The translations under genes were made by a program, and so were the position numbers. The notes beneath the pieces were generated by a model. That model saw nothing but the letters and a program-made list of their open reading frames with translations. It did no database searches and had not been told where the DNA came from. A DNA stretch of 64,000 bases. Source: Parvibaculum sp. GTDB taxonomy: Bacteria > Pseudomonadota > Alphaproteobacteria > Parvibaculales > Parvibaculaceae. Location: contig JARLIS010000030.1 of assembly GCA_031291615.1 (NCBI GenBank), positions 56,637 through 120,636 on the forward strand, given 5' to 3'. Positions 7,694-16,754 of this stretch are shown in pieces (positions within the stretch are counted from its first letter, which is position 1; each line of letters opens with the position of its first letter).

Positions 7694-8378
7694 GGCTCGG
7701 GTCCGGCCTGGAGCGTAGCTTCTCAAGCCCTTTCGGCGACAGGAAGCCCTTCAGGACGGCCGTGCTGGCGGAGGCAAATCGCGCTTCCGCCGTTTCGGCG
7801 CTGGCGTAGAAGCCCGCCAGTTCGAGGCTGCAATGGCCATGCGTCGTCGCCCAGAGCGCATCGGCGATGACAAGCGCGTCGGCGTCGGCCGAGAAGCTGC
7901 CTTCGGCAATGCAGGCCTCTATGGCGTCGATCAATATCTGAAAAGACGGATGGCGCGAGATGTTGCGCGCGGGCGTCTCGCCATCGGCCGGCTGGTCGTG
8001 GCGCAAGGCTGCGCTCACCGGCATGGTCACGCTGATCATCAGCGCATAATAGGAGGGATTCTCGATGGCGAAGCGCCGATAGGCCTGGCCGAGGCCGCCG
8101 AGCCAGAGGAGCGGATCAGCCGGCCTCTCCACCGCGAATTCGGCATCCGCCAGCCGGTCGAAGGCTTCCTCGAACAAGGCCGCGACGAGGCCCTCCTTGC
8201 CGCCGAAGGCGGTATAGACGGCCATGGTGGAGGTGCCGACCTTGGCGGCGATCTTCCTCAGGGAGAGCGCGTCCGGGCCGCCTCGCATCAGCATATTGCT
8301 GGCGGCGTCGAGAAGGGCTGCGCGCTGGGCGTCGCGGCGCTTGCTGGCGGTATCGTTCCTGCCGTCGAGACTCGTCAT
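7683..8378 (-). CDS. TetR-family transcriptional regulator
   Basis: The 231-residue protein has a typical TetR N-terminal DNA-binding domain (about 14-60) with LSLRKIAAKVGTSTMAVYTAFGGKEGL as the helix-turn-helix and its capping residues, followed by an all-helical ligand domain. It is divergent from the carotenoid oxygenase gene, with 114 bases between them containing a short inverted repeat, so it probably represses itself and that gene. Effector unknown. Confidence 0.88.
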   Translation of the reverse strand: MTSLDGRNDTASKRRDAQRAALLDAASNMLMRGGPDALSLRKIAAKVGTSTMAVYTAFGGKEGLVAALFEEAFDRLADAEFAVERPADPLLWLGGLGQAYRRFAIENPSYYALMISVTMPVSAALRHDQPADGETPARNISRHPSFQILIDAIEACIAEGSFSADADALVIADALWATTHGHCSLELAGFYASAETAEARFASASTAVLKGFLSPKGLEKLRSRPDPSLSC

Positions 8379-8449
8379 ACTATCAATCTACACTTTGTCT
8401 TTGAGCGCTCTTTATCATGAGGCCTTGATCTTTAGGCCGAAATTTGTCT

Positions 8450-8462
8450 ATAACATCGTTAT
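8450..8462. promoter_or_regulatory. Candidate TetR operator
   Basis: ATAAC-ATC-GTTAT is a 5-base-arm inverted repeat in the only intergenic space between the divergent tetR and carotenoid oxygenase genes, 31 bases before the oxygenase start. Its place fits a repressor site; no direct evidence. Confidence 0.4.
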
Positions 8463-8492
8463 AACGACGTATCCAGCGGGAGGAGAGCCGCC

Positions 8493-9923
8493 ATGACGAA
8501 GCCGTTTCCCAACAATCCGCTTCTGCAAGAGAACTACGCGCCCGTGATGGCGGAGAGCGTGGCGCCGGATCTCGTCGTCGCCGAGGGCGAACTTCCAGAG
8601 GGTCTGGCGGGCACGCTCTACAGGAACGGCCCGAACCCCATGTTTCCGCCGCTCGGACAGCAGCATCACTGGTTTCTGGGCGAGGGCATGGTCCATGCGA
8701 TCGAGGTCCAAGGCGGCAAGGCGAGCTATCGTAACCGCTGGGTTCAGACCGAAGGTTATGTGGCGCAGCGCAAGGCCGGCCGGCGTCTGATCGACACCTC
8801 CTTCGGCGGTCCGCGCGCGCCGGGCGGCGAGGAGCTTCCGGGCAATGTCGCCAACACCAATATCGTCTGGCATGGCGGCAAGCTGATGGCGCTGGACGAG
8901 GGTTCCTCGCCGGTCGCCATGGACCCGGTGACGCTCGACACGCTGGGCAAGTGGCAGTTCGAAGGCAAGTATCAGGGCCCGATGACCGCGCATCCGAAGA
9001 TCGACCCGAAGACGGGCGAGATGATGTTCTTCGGCTATATGGCGGCGGGTCCGGGCTCGCCGGACATTTCCTATCAGGTCGTCGATGCGGCGGGCCGGCT
9101 CACGCGCTCGGACATGTTCAAGGCGCCCTATGCCAGCATGGTGCATGACTTCATCACCACCGACGAGCATGTGATCTTCCCGATCTTTCCGGCGACCATC
9201 GACGTTGAGCGCATCATGAAGGGCGGGCCGGTGATTGCGTGGGATCCTTCGGTGCGCTCGCGCATCGGCATCATGGCGCGCAATGCGGGCGTCGATACGA
9301 TCCGCTGGTTCGAAGGCGATGCTTGCTACGTCTATCATCCGATGAACGCCTATACGTCGCATGAGGGCGGGCGCACGCGCGTCATCGCCGATGTGATGCG
9401 CTACAGCCGCGTGCCGCTGTTCCCGAATGCCGATGGCAGCAAGGCGCCGCCGGAGCTGTCCGACGAGGTGGCGCAGCTCGTGCGCTGGACTTTCGATCTC
9501 GACGGCAACACCAATAGCTATACCGAGGAACCGCTCTCCGATCTCGGCGGCGAATTTCCCCGCCTCGACGAGCGTTTCGCCGGCCTCGACTACCGGCACG
9601 GCTTCTATGCGGCCCGGCGTCGCGAAGCGGAGAAGGGCAGCCCCTTCGACACGCTCGTCCATATCGATCTTGCGAACGGCCGGCGCCGCTCCTACGAGCC
9701 GGGCGCCGGGAAATTCGTCATGGAGCCCGTCTTCGTTCCGCGCCATGCGCGTGCGGCGGAAGGCGACGGCTGGCTCGTCACGCTCGTCTACGACAAGGCG
9801 CGCAACCTCAGCGACTTCGTGGTGCTCGACACCGGCGATATTTCAAAGGGGCCGATCGCCCGCGTCGAATTGCCGACCCGCGTTCCCTTCGGCTTCCACG
9901 GCAACTGGCGGAACGCGGCCTAG
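8493..9923 (+). CDS. Carotenoid oxygenase (RPE65 family)
   Basis: The 476-residue protein has the four iron-binding His of carotenoid cleavage oxygenases in context: TAHPKID, MVHDFITT, YVYHPMNAYTS and the C-terminal GFHGNW. The N-terminus has the family's LPEGLAGTLYRNGPNP. These seven-bladed propeller enzymes split a double bond of carotenoids, apocarotenoids or stilbenoids with O2. No carotenoid-biosynthesis genes are nearby, so a lignostilbene or apocarotenoid substrate is equally possible. The start follows GGAGGAGAGCCGCC. The stop TAG is shared within CTAG with the convergent GDYXXLXY gene. Confidence 0.92.
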   Translation: MTKPFPNNPLLQENYAPVMAESVAPDLVVAEGELPEGLAGTLYRNGPNPMFPPLGQQHHWFLGEGMVHAIEVQGGKASYRNRWVQTEGYVAQRKAGRRLIDTSFGGPRAPGGEELPGNVANTNIVWHGGKLMALDEGSSPVAMDPVTLDTLGKWQFEGKYQGPMTAHPKIDPKTGEMMFFGYMAAGPGSPDISYQVVDAAGRLTRSDMFKAPYASMVHDFITTDEHVIFPIFPATIDVERIMKGGPVIAWDPSVRSRIGIMARNAGVDTIRWFEGDACYVYHPMNAYTSHEGGRTRVIADVMRYSRVPLFPNADGSKAPPELSDEVAQLVRWTFDLDGNTNSYTEEPLSDLGGEFPRLDERFAGLDYRHGFYAARRREAEKGSPFDTLVHIDLANGRRRSYEPGAGKFVMEPVFVPRHARAAEGDGWLVTLVYDKARNLSDFVVLDTGDISKGPIARVELPTRVPFGFHGNWRNAA

Positions 9924-10531
9924 AGCAGCGGTTCCTCGTAGACCGGTTCGCCGTCGATCCGCAGGCCCTTGATCGCCGCCTCTCCGTCGCTTGCCAAGGC
10001 GACGTCGACGGAGAGCGCGCGCGCATTGCGCTCTTCCTCCAGCGTGCGGCCCTTTCCCTCGGGCACGAAATAGCTTTCGATGCCATAGGCGACGACGGCC
10101 GTCAGGCAAGCGGAGCAGGGAATGCTTTCCATTTCGCTGGAGCCCGGCAGCGGGCGCATGCGCGGCGTTCCGCGCGCCATGTCGACGACGCGGCCGCGGA
10201 TCACCTTGTTGCCTTCGGCCGGGTCGGCATGGGTGCGGCGGATTGCGGCGGCGCGCCATGTGTCGCCAACCGGCTTGATCTCGACATAGACCGTATCGCC
10301 GATGTCGATGTCCTTGTCGGCAGGCGTCGTATCGAGCGAGACGCGCGAAATGCCGTAGGCGAGCGTCACATAGTCGCCGCGAAAAATGTCGCGCGGATCG
10401 ACGGGTTCGCTGGCGAGCGTCACCGTGTCCGGCGAACGCAGGATCGAGATGCGGCCCGCAACCATCCATCCGAGGATGAGCGTCTGCGCGACGGCGAGCG
10501 TGATGACGGCAGTGCCGAAACGCGAATTCAT
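9920..10531 (-). CDS. GDYXXLXY-domain membrane-anchored protein
   Basis: The 203-residue protein has one N-terminal membrane helix (about 7-27) and the eponymous motif as GDYVTLAY at about residues 52-59. The family is of unknown function and is almost always encoded beside DUF2157 and DUF4401 membrane proteins, as here: its start overlaps the stop of the DUF2157 gene in ATGA. A CSAC motif lies near the middle, possibly a redox or metal site. Confidence 0.85.
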   Translation of the reverse strand: MNSRFGTAVITLAVAQTLILGWMVAGRISILRSPDTVTLASEPVDPRDIFRGDYVTLAYGISRVSLDTTPADKDIDIGDTVYVEIKPVGDTWRAAAIRRTHADPAEGNKVIRGRVVDMARGTPRMRPLPGSSEMESIPCSACLTAVVAYGIESYFVPEGKGRTLEEERNARALSVDVALASDGEAAIKGLRIDGEPVYEEPLL

Positions 10532-11814
10532 GACTGTGCTCCTCCGTCGGCGACGGCGACGACATGCCGGCGCAAGCGGGCGATGATGAAACTTCCGGCG
10601 ATCAGGATGATGCCGCCCAGCGCGAAGAAAGCAGCCGTGCCGAGCAGCGTGCCCAGGGTTTCAAAATAGAGGTAGAGAACTTCCGCCGCGAAGGCGGCAA
10701 AGCCCGCATTGAGAGCGAAGCGGTTGCGCCGGCCTGTGCCGAAGGCGACGAGCCAGGCCGAGAGCGCAAGGAAGAGCGCGGCATAGATCCATGGCACGCT
10801 GGCCGGACTTGAGGCGATCAGCGGATAGAGCGCCGCGCCGAGGCCGATGGCGGCAAGGCCCGCGGCGTCGCGCATCGCCAGTCGTCCGGCTGCGATTTCC
10901 GTCCAGGCGAGCGCGCCTGCGGCGGCGAGGCCGAGGACGGCGACGATGGTCCAGACCGTACCGACATGGCTATCTGCGGGCGCCGCCTGACAGATCCAGA
11001 GCAGGGTGAAGGCGACGACGAGGCCATAGCCTTCCATCACCGAGCCGAAGCGCAAGGAGCGGTGAGAGACGCGCATGCCGGCGAGCCAGAGCACCAGAGC
11101 CGCCAGAATGTAAAGCACCGCAAGGTCGCCGCGCCCGACATCGAGGCCGCGCGTCAGCGGCTCGGCATTGAGCGCCGCCCAGACCCATGCGGTGAGTACG
11201 GACAGATGGAAGCCGGGCAGCCAGCTCATGCGCAAGGTCAGGAACAGCGCCACCGCCCAGGGCAGGAAGAAGGCCCAATGTGCCTGTCCAAGGACAAGCG
11301 CAGGCGGCGACCATGCCGACCAGAGGATTGCCAGAAGAATGCCGATGGCGAGCGCCGAGCGCGAGGGCAGCATCCATGCGGCGGCGAGCGCGACGGCGCT
11401 CCACAGCAGCACCCAGCCCGGCGCGCCGGCATCGACGTGATAGATCTGCGCGATCAGCATGATGTTCGCGCCGAAGAGCGCAATGCCGCCGATGATGGCC
11501 GCCTGCGCATAGGCCGGATGATTGCGGCGGTCGAGCATGAAGGCCGCGCCATAGGCGGCCCACATCGCGCCGAAGAGAAGAACGAGTTTCACGAGCTTCG
11601 ACAGTTCGGACCAGTTCGCTGCGACAAAGCTCATCGCCGCAAAGCCGATCAGCACCGCACCGAGCAGCGAGAGGATTTGCGGGATGCGCCGCGTCGTCGC
11701 CTCGCCGCCGCTCGCGGCAAGGATGGCTTGCGCATTTTCCGGCGTCAGCCAGCCGCGCTCGATCCAGAGCTCGATGTCGCGCTTCAGGCGCTGGAGGTAG
11801 ACGCGTTGCCACAT
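10528..11814 (-). CDS. DUF2157 polytopic membrane protein
   Basis: From the ATG at 11814 the product has 428 residues: a soluble N-terminus (about 1-45, LKRDIELWIERGWLTPENAQ) typical of DUF2157, then about 12 hydrophobic helices. A longer frame reaches 11892 but adds an Arg/Pro-rich extension without family resemblance. Function unknown. It forms a two-gene operon with the GDYXXLXY gene (4-base overlap). A separate DUF4401 gene, usual in such clusters, is absent; the long C-terminal half may carry that part. Confidence 0.8.
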   Translation of the reverse strand: MWQRVYLQRLKRDIELWIERGWLTPENAQAILAASGGEATTRRIPQILSLLGAVLIGFAAMSFVAANWSELSKLVKLVLLFGAMWAAYGAAFMLDRRNHPAYAQAAIIGGIALFGANIMLIAQIYHVDAGAPGWVLLWSAVALAAAWMLPSRSALAIGILLAILWSAWSPPALVLGQAHWAFFLPWAVALFLTLRMSWLPGFHLSVLTAWVWAALNAEPLTRGLDVGRGDLAVLYILAALVLWLAGMRVSHRSLRFGSVMEGYGLVVAFTLLWICQAAPADSHVGTVWTIVAVLGLAAAGALAWTEIAAGRLAMRDAAGLAAIGLGAALYPLIASSPASVPWIYAALFLALSAWLVAFGTGRRNRFALNAGFAAFAAEVLYLYFETLGTLLGTAAFFALGGIILIAGSFIIARLRRHVVAVADGGAQS

Positions 11815-12036
11815 GAGAAGCCTGCCGATTCGTTGGTTAAGCGCCGCGAATGATAGCGGAGACGCGCAGGGTGGGGATTTCCGCCCGGACACACCGCTTC
11901 AATAAGGTTGCACCCTGCGGCGGAATGTCGCAACATGGGCCTCGGGTTGTTGTCGGCGCGGCCAGTGCGACGCCCTCGGTCCAGGCGTTCGCGACAGGAG
12001 ACCACGCGGCGGCCATCCCGTTCTGGGAGGAAAGCC

Positions 12037-12465
12037 ATGAACGTAGCCACCATCCTGAAGGCCAAGGGGTCCGACGTCGCCACAGTCGGACCGACGATCA
12101 CGCTCACGGAGGCTGCTCGCCTCCTCAGCGAGAAGCGCATCGGCGCCGTCGTCGTCATGCACGGGCAGCAATTGCTCGGCATCGTATCGGAGCGCGATAT
12201 CGTCAAGGCCGTTGCGCGTATGGGCGTCGAGGCGCTCGACCGTCCCGTGCGCGAGATCATGACGGCGCGCGTCGTCACCTGCGGCCTCAACGATTCCGTC
12301 GATGAATTGATGGACTCGATGACCGAAGGGCGCTTCCGCCATTTGCCGGTGATCGAGCGCGGCGCGCTTGTCGGCATCGTTTCCATCGGCGACGTGGTGA
12401 AGCACCGCATCGCGGAAACCGTGATGGAGACCGAGGCGCTGCGTCTCTACATCACCAACAGCTGA
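12037..12465 (+). CDS. Tandem CBS-domain protein
   Basis: The 142-residue protein consists of two CBS motifs only (about 8-62 and 72-130), with IGAVVVMHGQQLLGIVSERDIVKAV and FRHLPVIERGALVGIVSIGDVV as the paired beta-alpha-beta-beta-alpha cores. Stand-alone CBS pairs bind adenine nucleotides and regulate partner proteins. The start at 12037 follows GGGAGGAAAGCC. Its stop codon abuts that of the convergent patatin gene. Confidence 0.9.
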   Translation: MNVATILKAKGSDVATVGPTITLTEAARLLSEKRIGAVVVMHGQQLLGIVSERDIVKAVARMGVEALDRPVREIMTARVVTCGLNDSVDELMDSMTEGRFRHLPVIERGALVGIVSIGDVVKHRIAETVMETEALRLYITNS

Positions 12466-13551
12466 TCACTGAAGCAGCCGCATCGTTTCGCGGATGAGGG
12501 GAAGCGCGTCTTCGACGGCTTCCTCGCCGCGTCGGATGAGTTCGTCTGCCTTGTCGAATTCGAGCAGCGTCAGGTGGCCGATCTTCGGCGCGATGACGAC
12601 ATCGGGCGGGTCGCCCGCCAGCCGCGCACGGGCCAGCCGGTCCTGCACGATGTTGAGCGAGGCGAGCAGCACGCTCGCAAAGCCCGGCCCGCGATGGCGG
12701 GTACCGATGGCGCGTTTCACCATTTCATTTTCGGGCGTGCGCGTCTTGCCGCGCAGCCGGCTCAACGTGCCGCGAATGCCGCTCATGATGGCGGAGTTTT
12801 CATCCGTCGGTTCGGCGATCGTTTCCGGCGTGGCCTCATCGGCCTCGAACATTTCTTCGATCTGTTCGGCCAGTTCATAGGCTTCGGGCGGAGGCGGCAT
12901 GGTCGAGACATAGAGCGGCGCTTGCCCTTGCTCGAAATGGCGGCGCGTCGCCGGATCGAACGGGTCGGTGTTGAGGTTGACGGCGATGACGAGGCGCGCG
13001 CCGAGCGCGCGGGCGACGGAGACGGGAACCGGGTTCACGATCGCGCCGTCGATCAGCCAGCGGCCATCAACCGCGACGGGTGCGAAGACGCCGGGCAGCG
13101 CATAGGAGGCGCGGATCGCCTGCACCAGATTTCCTTCGCGCAGCCAGACTTCGTGCCCGGTCGAAAGTTCGGTGGTGACGCCGACGAAAGTGCGGTCGAG
13201 GTCTTCGATGCGGAGATCGCCGAGATGCTCACGCATGATGGCTTCGAGCTTGGCGTCGCCGATGAGGCCCGACGAGCGGAAGCGGAAATCGACGAGGCCA
13301 AGGAGGCGGCGGCGCGTCAGCGAGCGGGCGAAGGCTTCGAGCGGGTCGAGCTTGCCCGCGAGGTGGCAACCGCCGACCAGCGCGCCGATGGATGTGCCCG
13401 ACACGATGTCGGGTTCGATGCCCGCGCGGCCAAGGGCGCGCAGCACCCCGATATGGGCCCAGCCTCGGGCGACGCCGCTGCCAAGGGCTATGCCGATTTT
13501 CGGACGGGTCATGCGCTGCTGCTTCATGGAAACGGGTACTCGATACATCAT
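12466..13551 (-). CDS. Patatin-like phospholipase (RssA/NTE-like)
   Basis: The 361-residue protein has all patatin elements: oxyanion loop GSGVARGWAHIG (24-35), nucleophile elbow GTSIGA with Ser54, and catalytic Asp168 in IDGAIVNPVP. Patatins are serine-aspartate lipid acyl hydrolases; this soluble bacterial branch includes RssA. The C-terminal third (about 230-360) is less typical. Starts further in (residues 9 or 14) are possible since no strong ribosome site precedes the first ATG. Confidence 0.85.
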   Translation of the reverse strand: MMYRVPVSMKQQRMTRPKIGIALGSGVARGWAHIGVLRALGRAGIEPDIVSGTSIGALVGGCHLAGKLDPLEAFARSLTRRRLLGLVDFRFRSSGLIGDAKLEAIMREHLGDLRIEDLDRTFVGVTTELSTGHEVWLREGNLVQAIRASYALPGVFAPVAVDGRWLIDGAIVNPVPVSVARALGARLVIAVNLNTDPFDPATRRHFEQGQAPLYVSTMPPPPEAYELAEQIEEMFEADEATPETIAEPTDENSAIMSGIRGTLSRLRGKTRTPENEMVKRAIGTRHRGPGFASVLLASLNIVQDRLARARLAGDPPDVVIAPKIGHLTLLEFDKADELIRRGEEAVEDALPLIRETMRLLQ

Positions 13552-13642
13552 GCAACCTTGGCCGCCCGCTTGTAAGCGGTGGCTTCGGCATCTATCGGGC
13601 CTAAATGTGTCGGAATTGGAACGGCTTCAAGCGGGGCGGCAT

Positions 13643-14086
13643 TCAGCCGTGCTTGTGGCCGGGAAGTTTCTTCGCTTCAAAATGGAGCGCGAGCGGCGCG
13701 GCCGATTTGCCGAGCGGGACCGATCGGTAGAAGCAGGAGCGGTAGCCGACATGGCAGGCGCCGCCATCGCCGCCGACCTCGACCTTCATCAGAAGCGCGT
13801 CCTGATCGCAGTCGATGCGAAGCTCGACGACCTTCTGCGTCTGGCCGCTGGTCTCGCCCTTGCGCCAGAGCGCCTTGCGCGAGCGGCTCCAGTACCAGGC
13901 GTCGCCGGTCGAGATGGTCTTTTCGAGCGCTTCGGCATTCATCCAGGCGAACATCAGGACTTCGCCCGATTTCGCGTCGGTGGCGACGACGGGGATCAGC
14001 CCGTCGGCGTCGAACTTCGGCGCGAAGGCCGTTCCTTCCTCGATCTCGGCTTCGGTTCCGCGCGGGGAGAAGGGGGTGGTGGTCAT
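13643..14086 (-). CDS. hisI: Phosphoribosyl-AMP cyclohydrolase
   Basis: The 147-residue product is the monofunctional HisI, third step of histidine synthesis, opening the adenine ring of phosphoribosyl-AMP. Visible signatures are [30 protein letters not shown], the metal-binding DCDQDALL and [11 protein letters not shown]. No HisE fusion is present, as usual in Alphaproteobacteria. A short palindromic repeat, then folE, lie upstream on the same strand. Confidence 0.95.
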   Translation of the reverse strand: MTTTPFSPRGTEAEIEEGTAFAPKFDADGLIPVVATDAKSGEVLMFAWMNAEALEKTISTGDAWYWSRSRKALWRKGETSGQTQKVVELRIDCDQDALLMKVEVGGDGGACHVGYRSCFYRSVPLGKSAAPLALHFEAKKLPGHKHG

Positions 14087-14105
14087 GATGGTTCAATACC
14101 CTGAT

Positions 14106-14190
14106 CGTCATGGCCCGCTTCATGCGGGCCATCCACGGCTTTCTTTGCAGTCTAAAGACGTGGATGGCCCGGACAAGCCGGGCCATGACG
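14106..14190. repeat. Composite REP-like palindrome (ATGGCCCGN...CGGGCCAT family)
   Basis: CGTCATGGCCCG...CGGGCCATCCACG is followed by the near reverse complement CGTGGATGGCCCGG...CCGGGCCATGACG, so each half is a hairpin and the two halves pair with one another. It fills the gap between hisI and folE. A one-hairpin relative lies at 50598-50626. Confidence 0.75.
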
Positions 14191-14225
14191 ACGTTAACGG
14201 ATATCTCTTGCGGCGAAGCCGGGTA

Positions 14226-14858
14226 TCAGCCCCGGATCATCTGCATGAAGCGGGCTTCCATGCGGGGATCGTCGCGGAAGACGCCGGTGAACTGCGAGGT
14301 GATGGTCGCCACGTCGGGCTTCTTCACGCCGCGGGTCGTCATGCACTGATGCTTCGCCTCGATGAGGATGGCGACGCCGGCCGGTTCGAGCGCGCGATTG
14401 ATCGTATCGGCGATCTGGGCGGTCATCGTTTCCTGCGTCTGGAGGCGCTTGGCGAAAATCTCGATGACGCGGGCGAGCTTCGAAATGCCGACGACGCGCG
14501 AGGTCGGGACATAGGCGATATGCGCCTTGCCGAGGATCGCGACCATGTGATGTTCGCAATGGGACTCGAGCGCGATGTCGCGGAGCATGACCATGTCGTT
14601 ATAGCCTTCGACTTCCTCGAAGGTGCGCGTCAGCTCTTTGTAGGGGTCTTCCTTGTAGCCCTCGAAGAACTCCTCATAGGCGCGGGTGACGCGTCCGGGC
14701 GTGTCGATGAGGCCTTCGCGCGACGGGTCGTCGCCGGCCCAGGCGATCAGCGTGCGCACGGCGGCTTCCGCTTCTTCGCGGGTGGGTTTCTTCAGGGCGG
14801 AAAGTTCGGAATCTGTCAAGCGGGGACGCAGCCCATTCACTGCAACGTTCATGTCCAT
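14226..14858 (-). CDS. folE: GTP cyclohydrolase I
   Basis: The 210-residue protein has the FolE zinc and catalytic motif SHCEHHM, the GKAHIAYVPTSRVVGISKLAR segment, and QTQETMTAQIA. It converts GTP to dihydroneopterin triphosphate, opening folate and pterin synthesis. I chose the ATG at 14858, after AGAGAG; the longer frame to 14927 adds an unrelated extension. It is divergent from the cysS cluster. Confidence 0.95.
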   Translation of the reverse strand: MDMNVAVNGLRPRLTDSELSALKKPTREEAEAAVRTLIAWAGDDPSREGLIDTPGRVTRAYEEFFEGYKEDPYKELTRTFEEVEGYNDMVMLRDIALESHCEHHMVAILGKAHIAYVPTSRVVGISKLARVIEIFAKRLQTQETMTAQIADTINRALEPAGVAILIEAKHQCMTTRGVKKPDVATITSQFTGVFRDDPRMEARFMQMIRG

Positions 14859-15246
14859 GTGACCAATCTCTCTAGGGGTTTCCCGACCGCAACCCGCCGA
14901 AACGGGGAGTGCACGCTGCCGGTTCAAGTCACGGGCGATCCCTTGCGGAACCGCTCGTTTTGCCCATCAAGCACGGGGTCTTATGCCATGCTGTTGCTGA
15001 TGTGACATCGTCTCAAGGATGCATATAGCCTTGCAGAAAGGGGCTATCAAGACCGGCCGGTCAGGCGATAAGCGCAAAATCCGGCGCCTCGTGACCGGCC
15101 CATACCCTTTAGACGAAGGCCGGGCCGGATCGGTTCTCCGCGCGGTTAAGTTTATTTTTCCGGCTTGTTAAGCCTTGCCGGGCAGGATCAAGGCGATTAA
15201 CAAATGCCTGTCGGCTTTTTACCGGCCGACGCATGGAGAATGGGCA
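14859..15246. other. Divergent leader region between folE and the cysS cluster
   Basis: About 390 bases without a recognisable protein family. It has an AT-rich stretch at 15147-15160 with several TTAA steps (possible promoter), an ATAGCC/GGCTAT hairpin near 15024-15047, GACCGGCCGGTC at 15051-15062, and a GTCGG/CCGAC hairpin with a T-rich loop at about 15210-15230. A 13-codon reading frame follows at 15247. Confidence 0.5.
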
Positions 15247-15288
15247 ATGAGCTGTCGTCGCTGCGGACACACTACCACCGCCGCCTGA
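15247..15288 (+). CDS. Candidate 13-residue Cys/Thr leader peptide of the cysS-thrS cluster
   Basis: A good ribosome site, GGAG at 15235-15238 with eight bases of spacing, precedes an ATG that encodes [13 protein letters not shown] then TGA. Two Cys and three consecutive Thr codons lie 62 bases before cysS, the first gene of a cluster that also ends with thrS. After the stop, CCCC (15290-15293) and CCCC (15323-15326) can alternatively pair with GGGGG (15304-15308), a switch-like arrangement. I see no T-run, so if regulatory the effect would be on cysS translation or Rho access. Entirely inferred. Confidence 0.4.
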   Translation: MSCRRCGHTTTAA

Positions 15289-15349
15289 TCCCCTCGCGAT
15301 GCTGGGGGACCGAGGCGAACGACCCCATGCCATTTCAGAGATCAGCTTC

Positions 15350-16747
15350 ATGACAGCGCCTTACCGACTTCAACTGCATAACACGCTGACACGCCGCAAG
15401 GACGTCTTCGAGCCCGCCGATCCCGAGCGGGTGACGATGTATGTCTGCGGACCGACGGTCTACAATTTTGCCCATATCGGCAATGCGCGGCCCGCCGTCG
15501 TCTTCGACGTGCTGGCGCGGGTGCTCAGGCGGCTTTATCCGAATGTTGTCTATGCGCGGAACATCACCGACATCGAAGACAAGATCATCGCGGCGGCGAA
15601 GGAGCAGGGCGTCGAGATCGGCGTCATCACCGACAAGTACGCCCAGATCTATCGGGAGGACATGGGCACGCTCGGCGTGCTGCCGCCTGACATAGAACCG
15701 AAGGCGACGGAAACCATTCCCGGCATGATCGCGATGATGGAGCGCCTCGTCGCCGAAGGTTATGCCTATGCGGCGGAAGGCCATGTGCTTTTCAACGTGC
15801 CGGCCTATGGGGACTATGGCCGGCTGTCGGGCCGCGACCGCGACGACATGATTGCCGGCGCGCGGGTCGAAGTCGCGCCTTACAAAAAGGACGCTGCAGA
15901 CTTTGTGCTGTGGAAGCCCTCGACGCCGGAACAGCCGGGCTGGGATAGCCCCTGGGGTCGGGGCCGTCCGGGCTGGCACATCGAATGCTCGGCGATGATC
16001 GAGAAGCATCTCGGCACGACCATCGACATTCATGGCGGCGGCATCGATCTCCAGTTTCCGCATCACGAGAACGAGATCGCGCAGTCGAATTGCTCGCATG
16101 GGCAAAAGCCGCTGGCGCGTTTCTGGCTGCATAACGGCTTCGTGAACATCGAAAAGGAAAAGATGTCGAAGTCGATCGGCAATGTGCTGCTGGTCCACGA
16201 CCTCATCAAAGAGGCACCGGGCGAGGCGATCCGCCTTGCGCTGCTCAACGGCCATTACCGCCAGCCGCTCGACTGGACGGCGGAGGGGCTTGCGCAGGCG
16301 CGGCGGATGCTCGACCGGCTTTACGGTGCATTGCGCGCGCTCGGCGATGTGGAAGCGGCGGCGGCGAACGATGCCATGCCCGACGATTTCATGGATGCGC
16401 TGCTCGACGACCTCAACACACCGAAGGCGCTGGCGGTTCTGTTCGATCTCGCCAGGCAGGCGAATATCGCGACCGACAGGGACGAAAAGGCGAGGCTGAA
16501 GGCGGCTTTGCTAGGGTCGGGCGCGCTCATCGGGCTTCTCCAGCAAGACCCGGAAGCATGGTTTGCGGGAGCGGGCATGGCTCCCCATATAGATGCAGGT
16601 GAGATCGAGGGCCTGATCGCCGCCCGCAATGCGGCGCGCAAGGCCAAGGACTTCAAGGAGGCCGACCGCATCCGCGACGAGCTGGCCGGACGCGGTATCC
16701 TGATCGAGGACGGCCCGCAGGGCACGCAGTGGCGGGTGGCAAGCTGA
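15350..16747 (+). CDS. cysS: Cysteinyl-tRNA synthetase
   Basis: The 465-residue product has the class I signatures: zinc-binding Cys33 in [14 protein letters not shown] at 42-45 and KMSKS at 271-275, plus GWHIECSAM and [17 protein letters not shown]. It charges tRNA-Cys. The start at 15350 gives the normal N-terminus; a longer frame to 15299 has no support. It heads a same-strand run with the NifU-like gene 7 bases downstream, then yidD and thrS. Confidence 0.97.
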   Translation: MTAPYRLQLHNTLTRRKDVFEPADPERVTMYVCGPTVYNFAHIGNARPAVVFDVLARVLRRLYPNVVYARNITDIEDKIIAAAKEQGVEIGVITDKYAQIYREDMGTLGVLPPDIEPKATETIPGMIAMMERLVAEGYAYAAEGHVLFNVPAYGDYGRLSGRDRDDMIAGARVEVAPYKKDAADFVLWKPSTPEQPGWDSPWGRGRPGWHIECSAMIEKHLGTTIDIHGGGIDLQFPHHENEIAQSNCSHGQKPLARFWLHNGFVNIEKEKMSKSIGNVLLVHDLIKEAPGEAIRLALLNGHYRQPLDWTAEGLAQARRMLDRLYGALRALGDVEAAAANDAMPDDFMDALLDDLNTPKALAVLFDLARQANIATDRDEKARLKAALLGSGALIGLLQQDPEAWFAGAGMAPHIDAGEIEGLIAARNAARKAKDFKEADRIRDELAGRGILIEDGPQGTQWRVAS

Positions 16748-16754
16748 GACGCAA

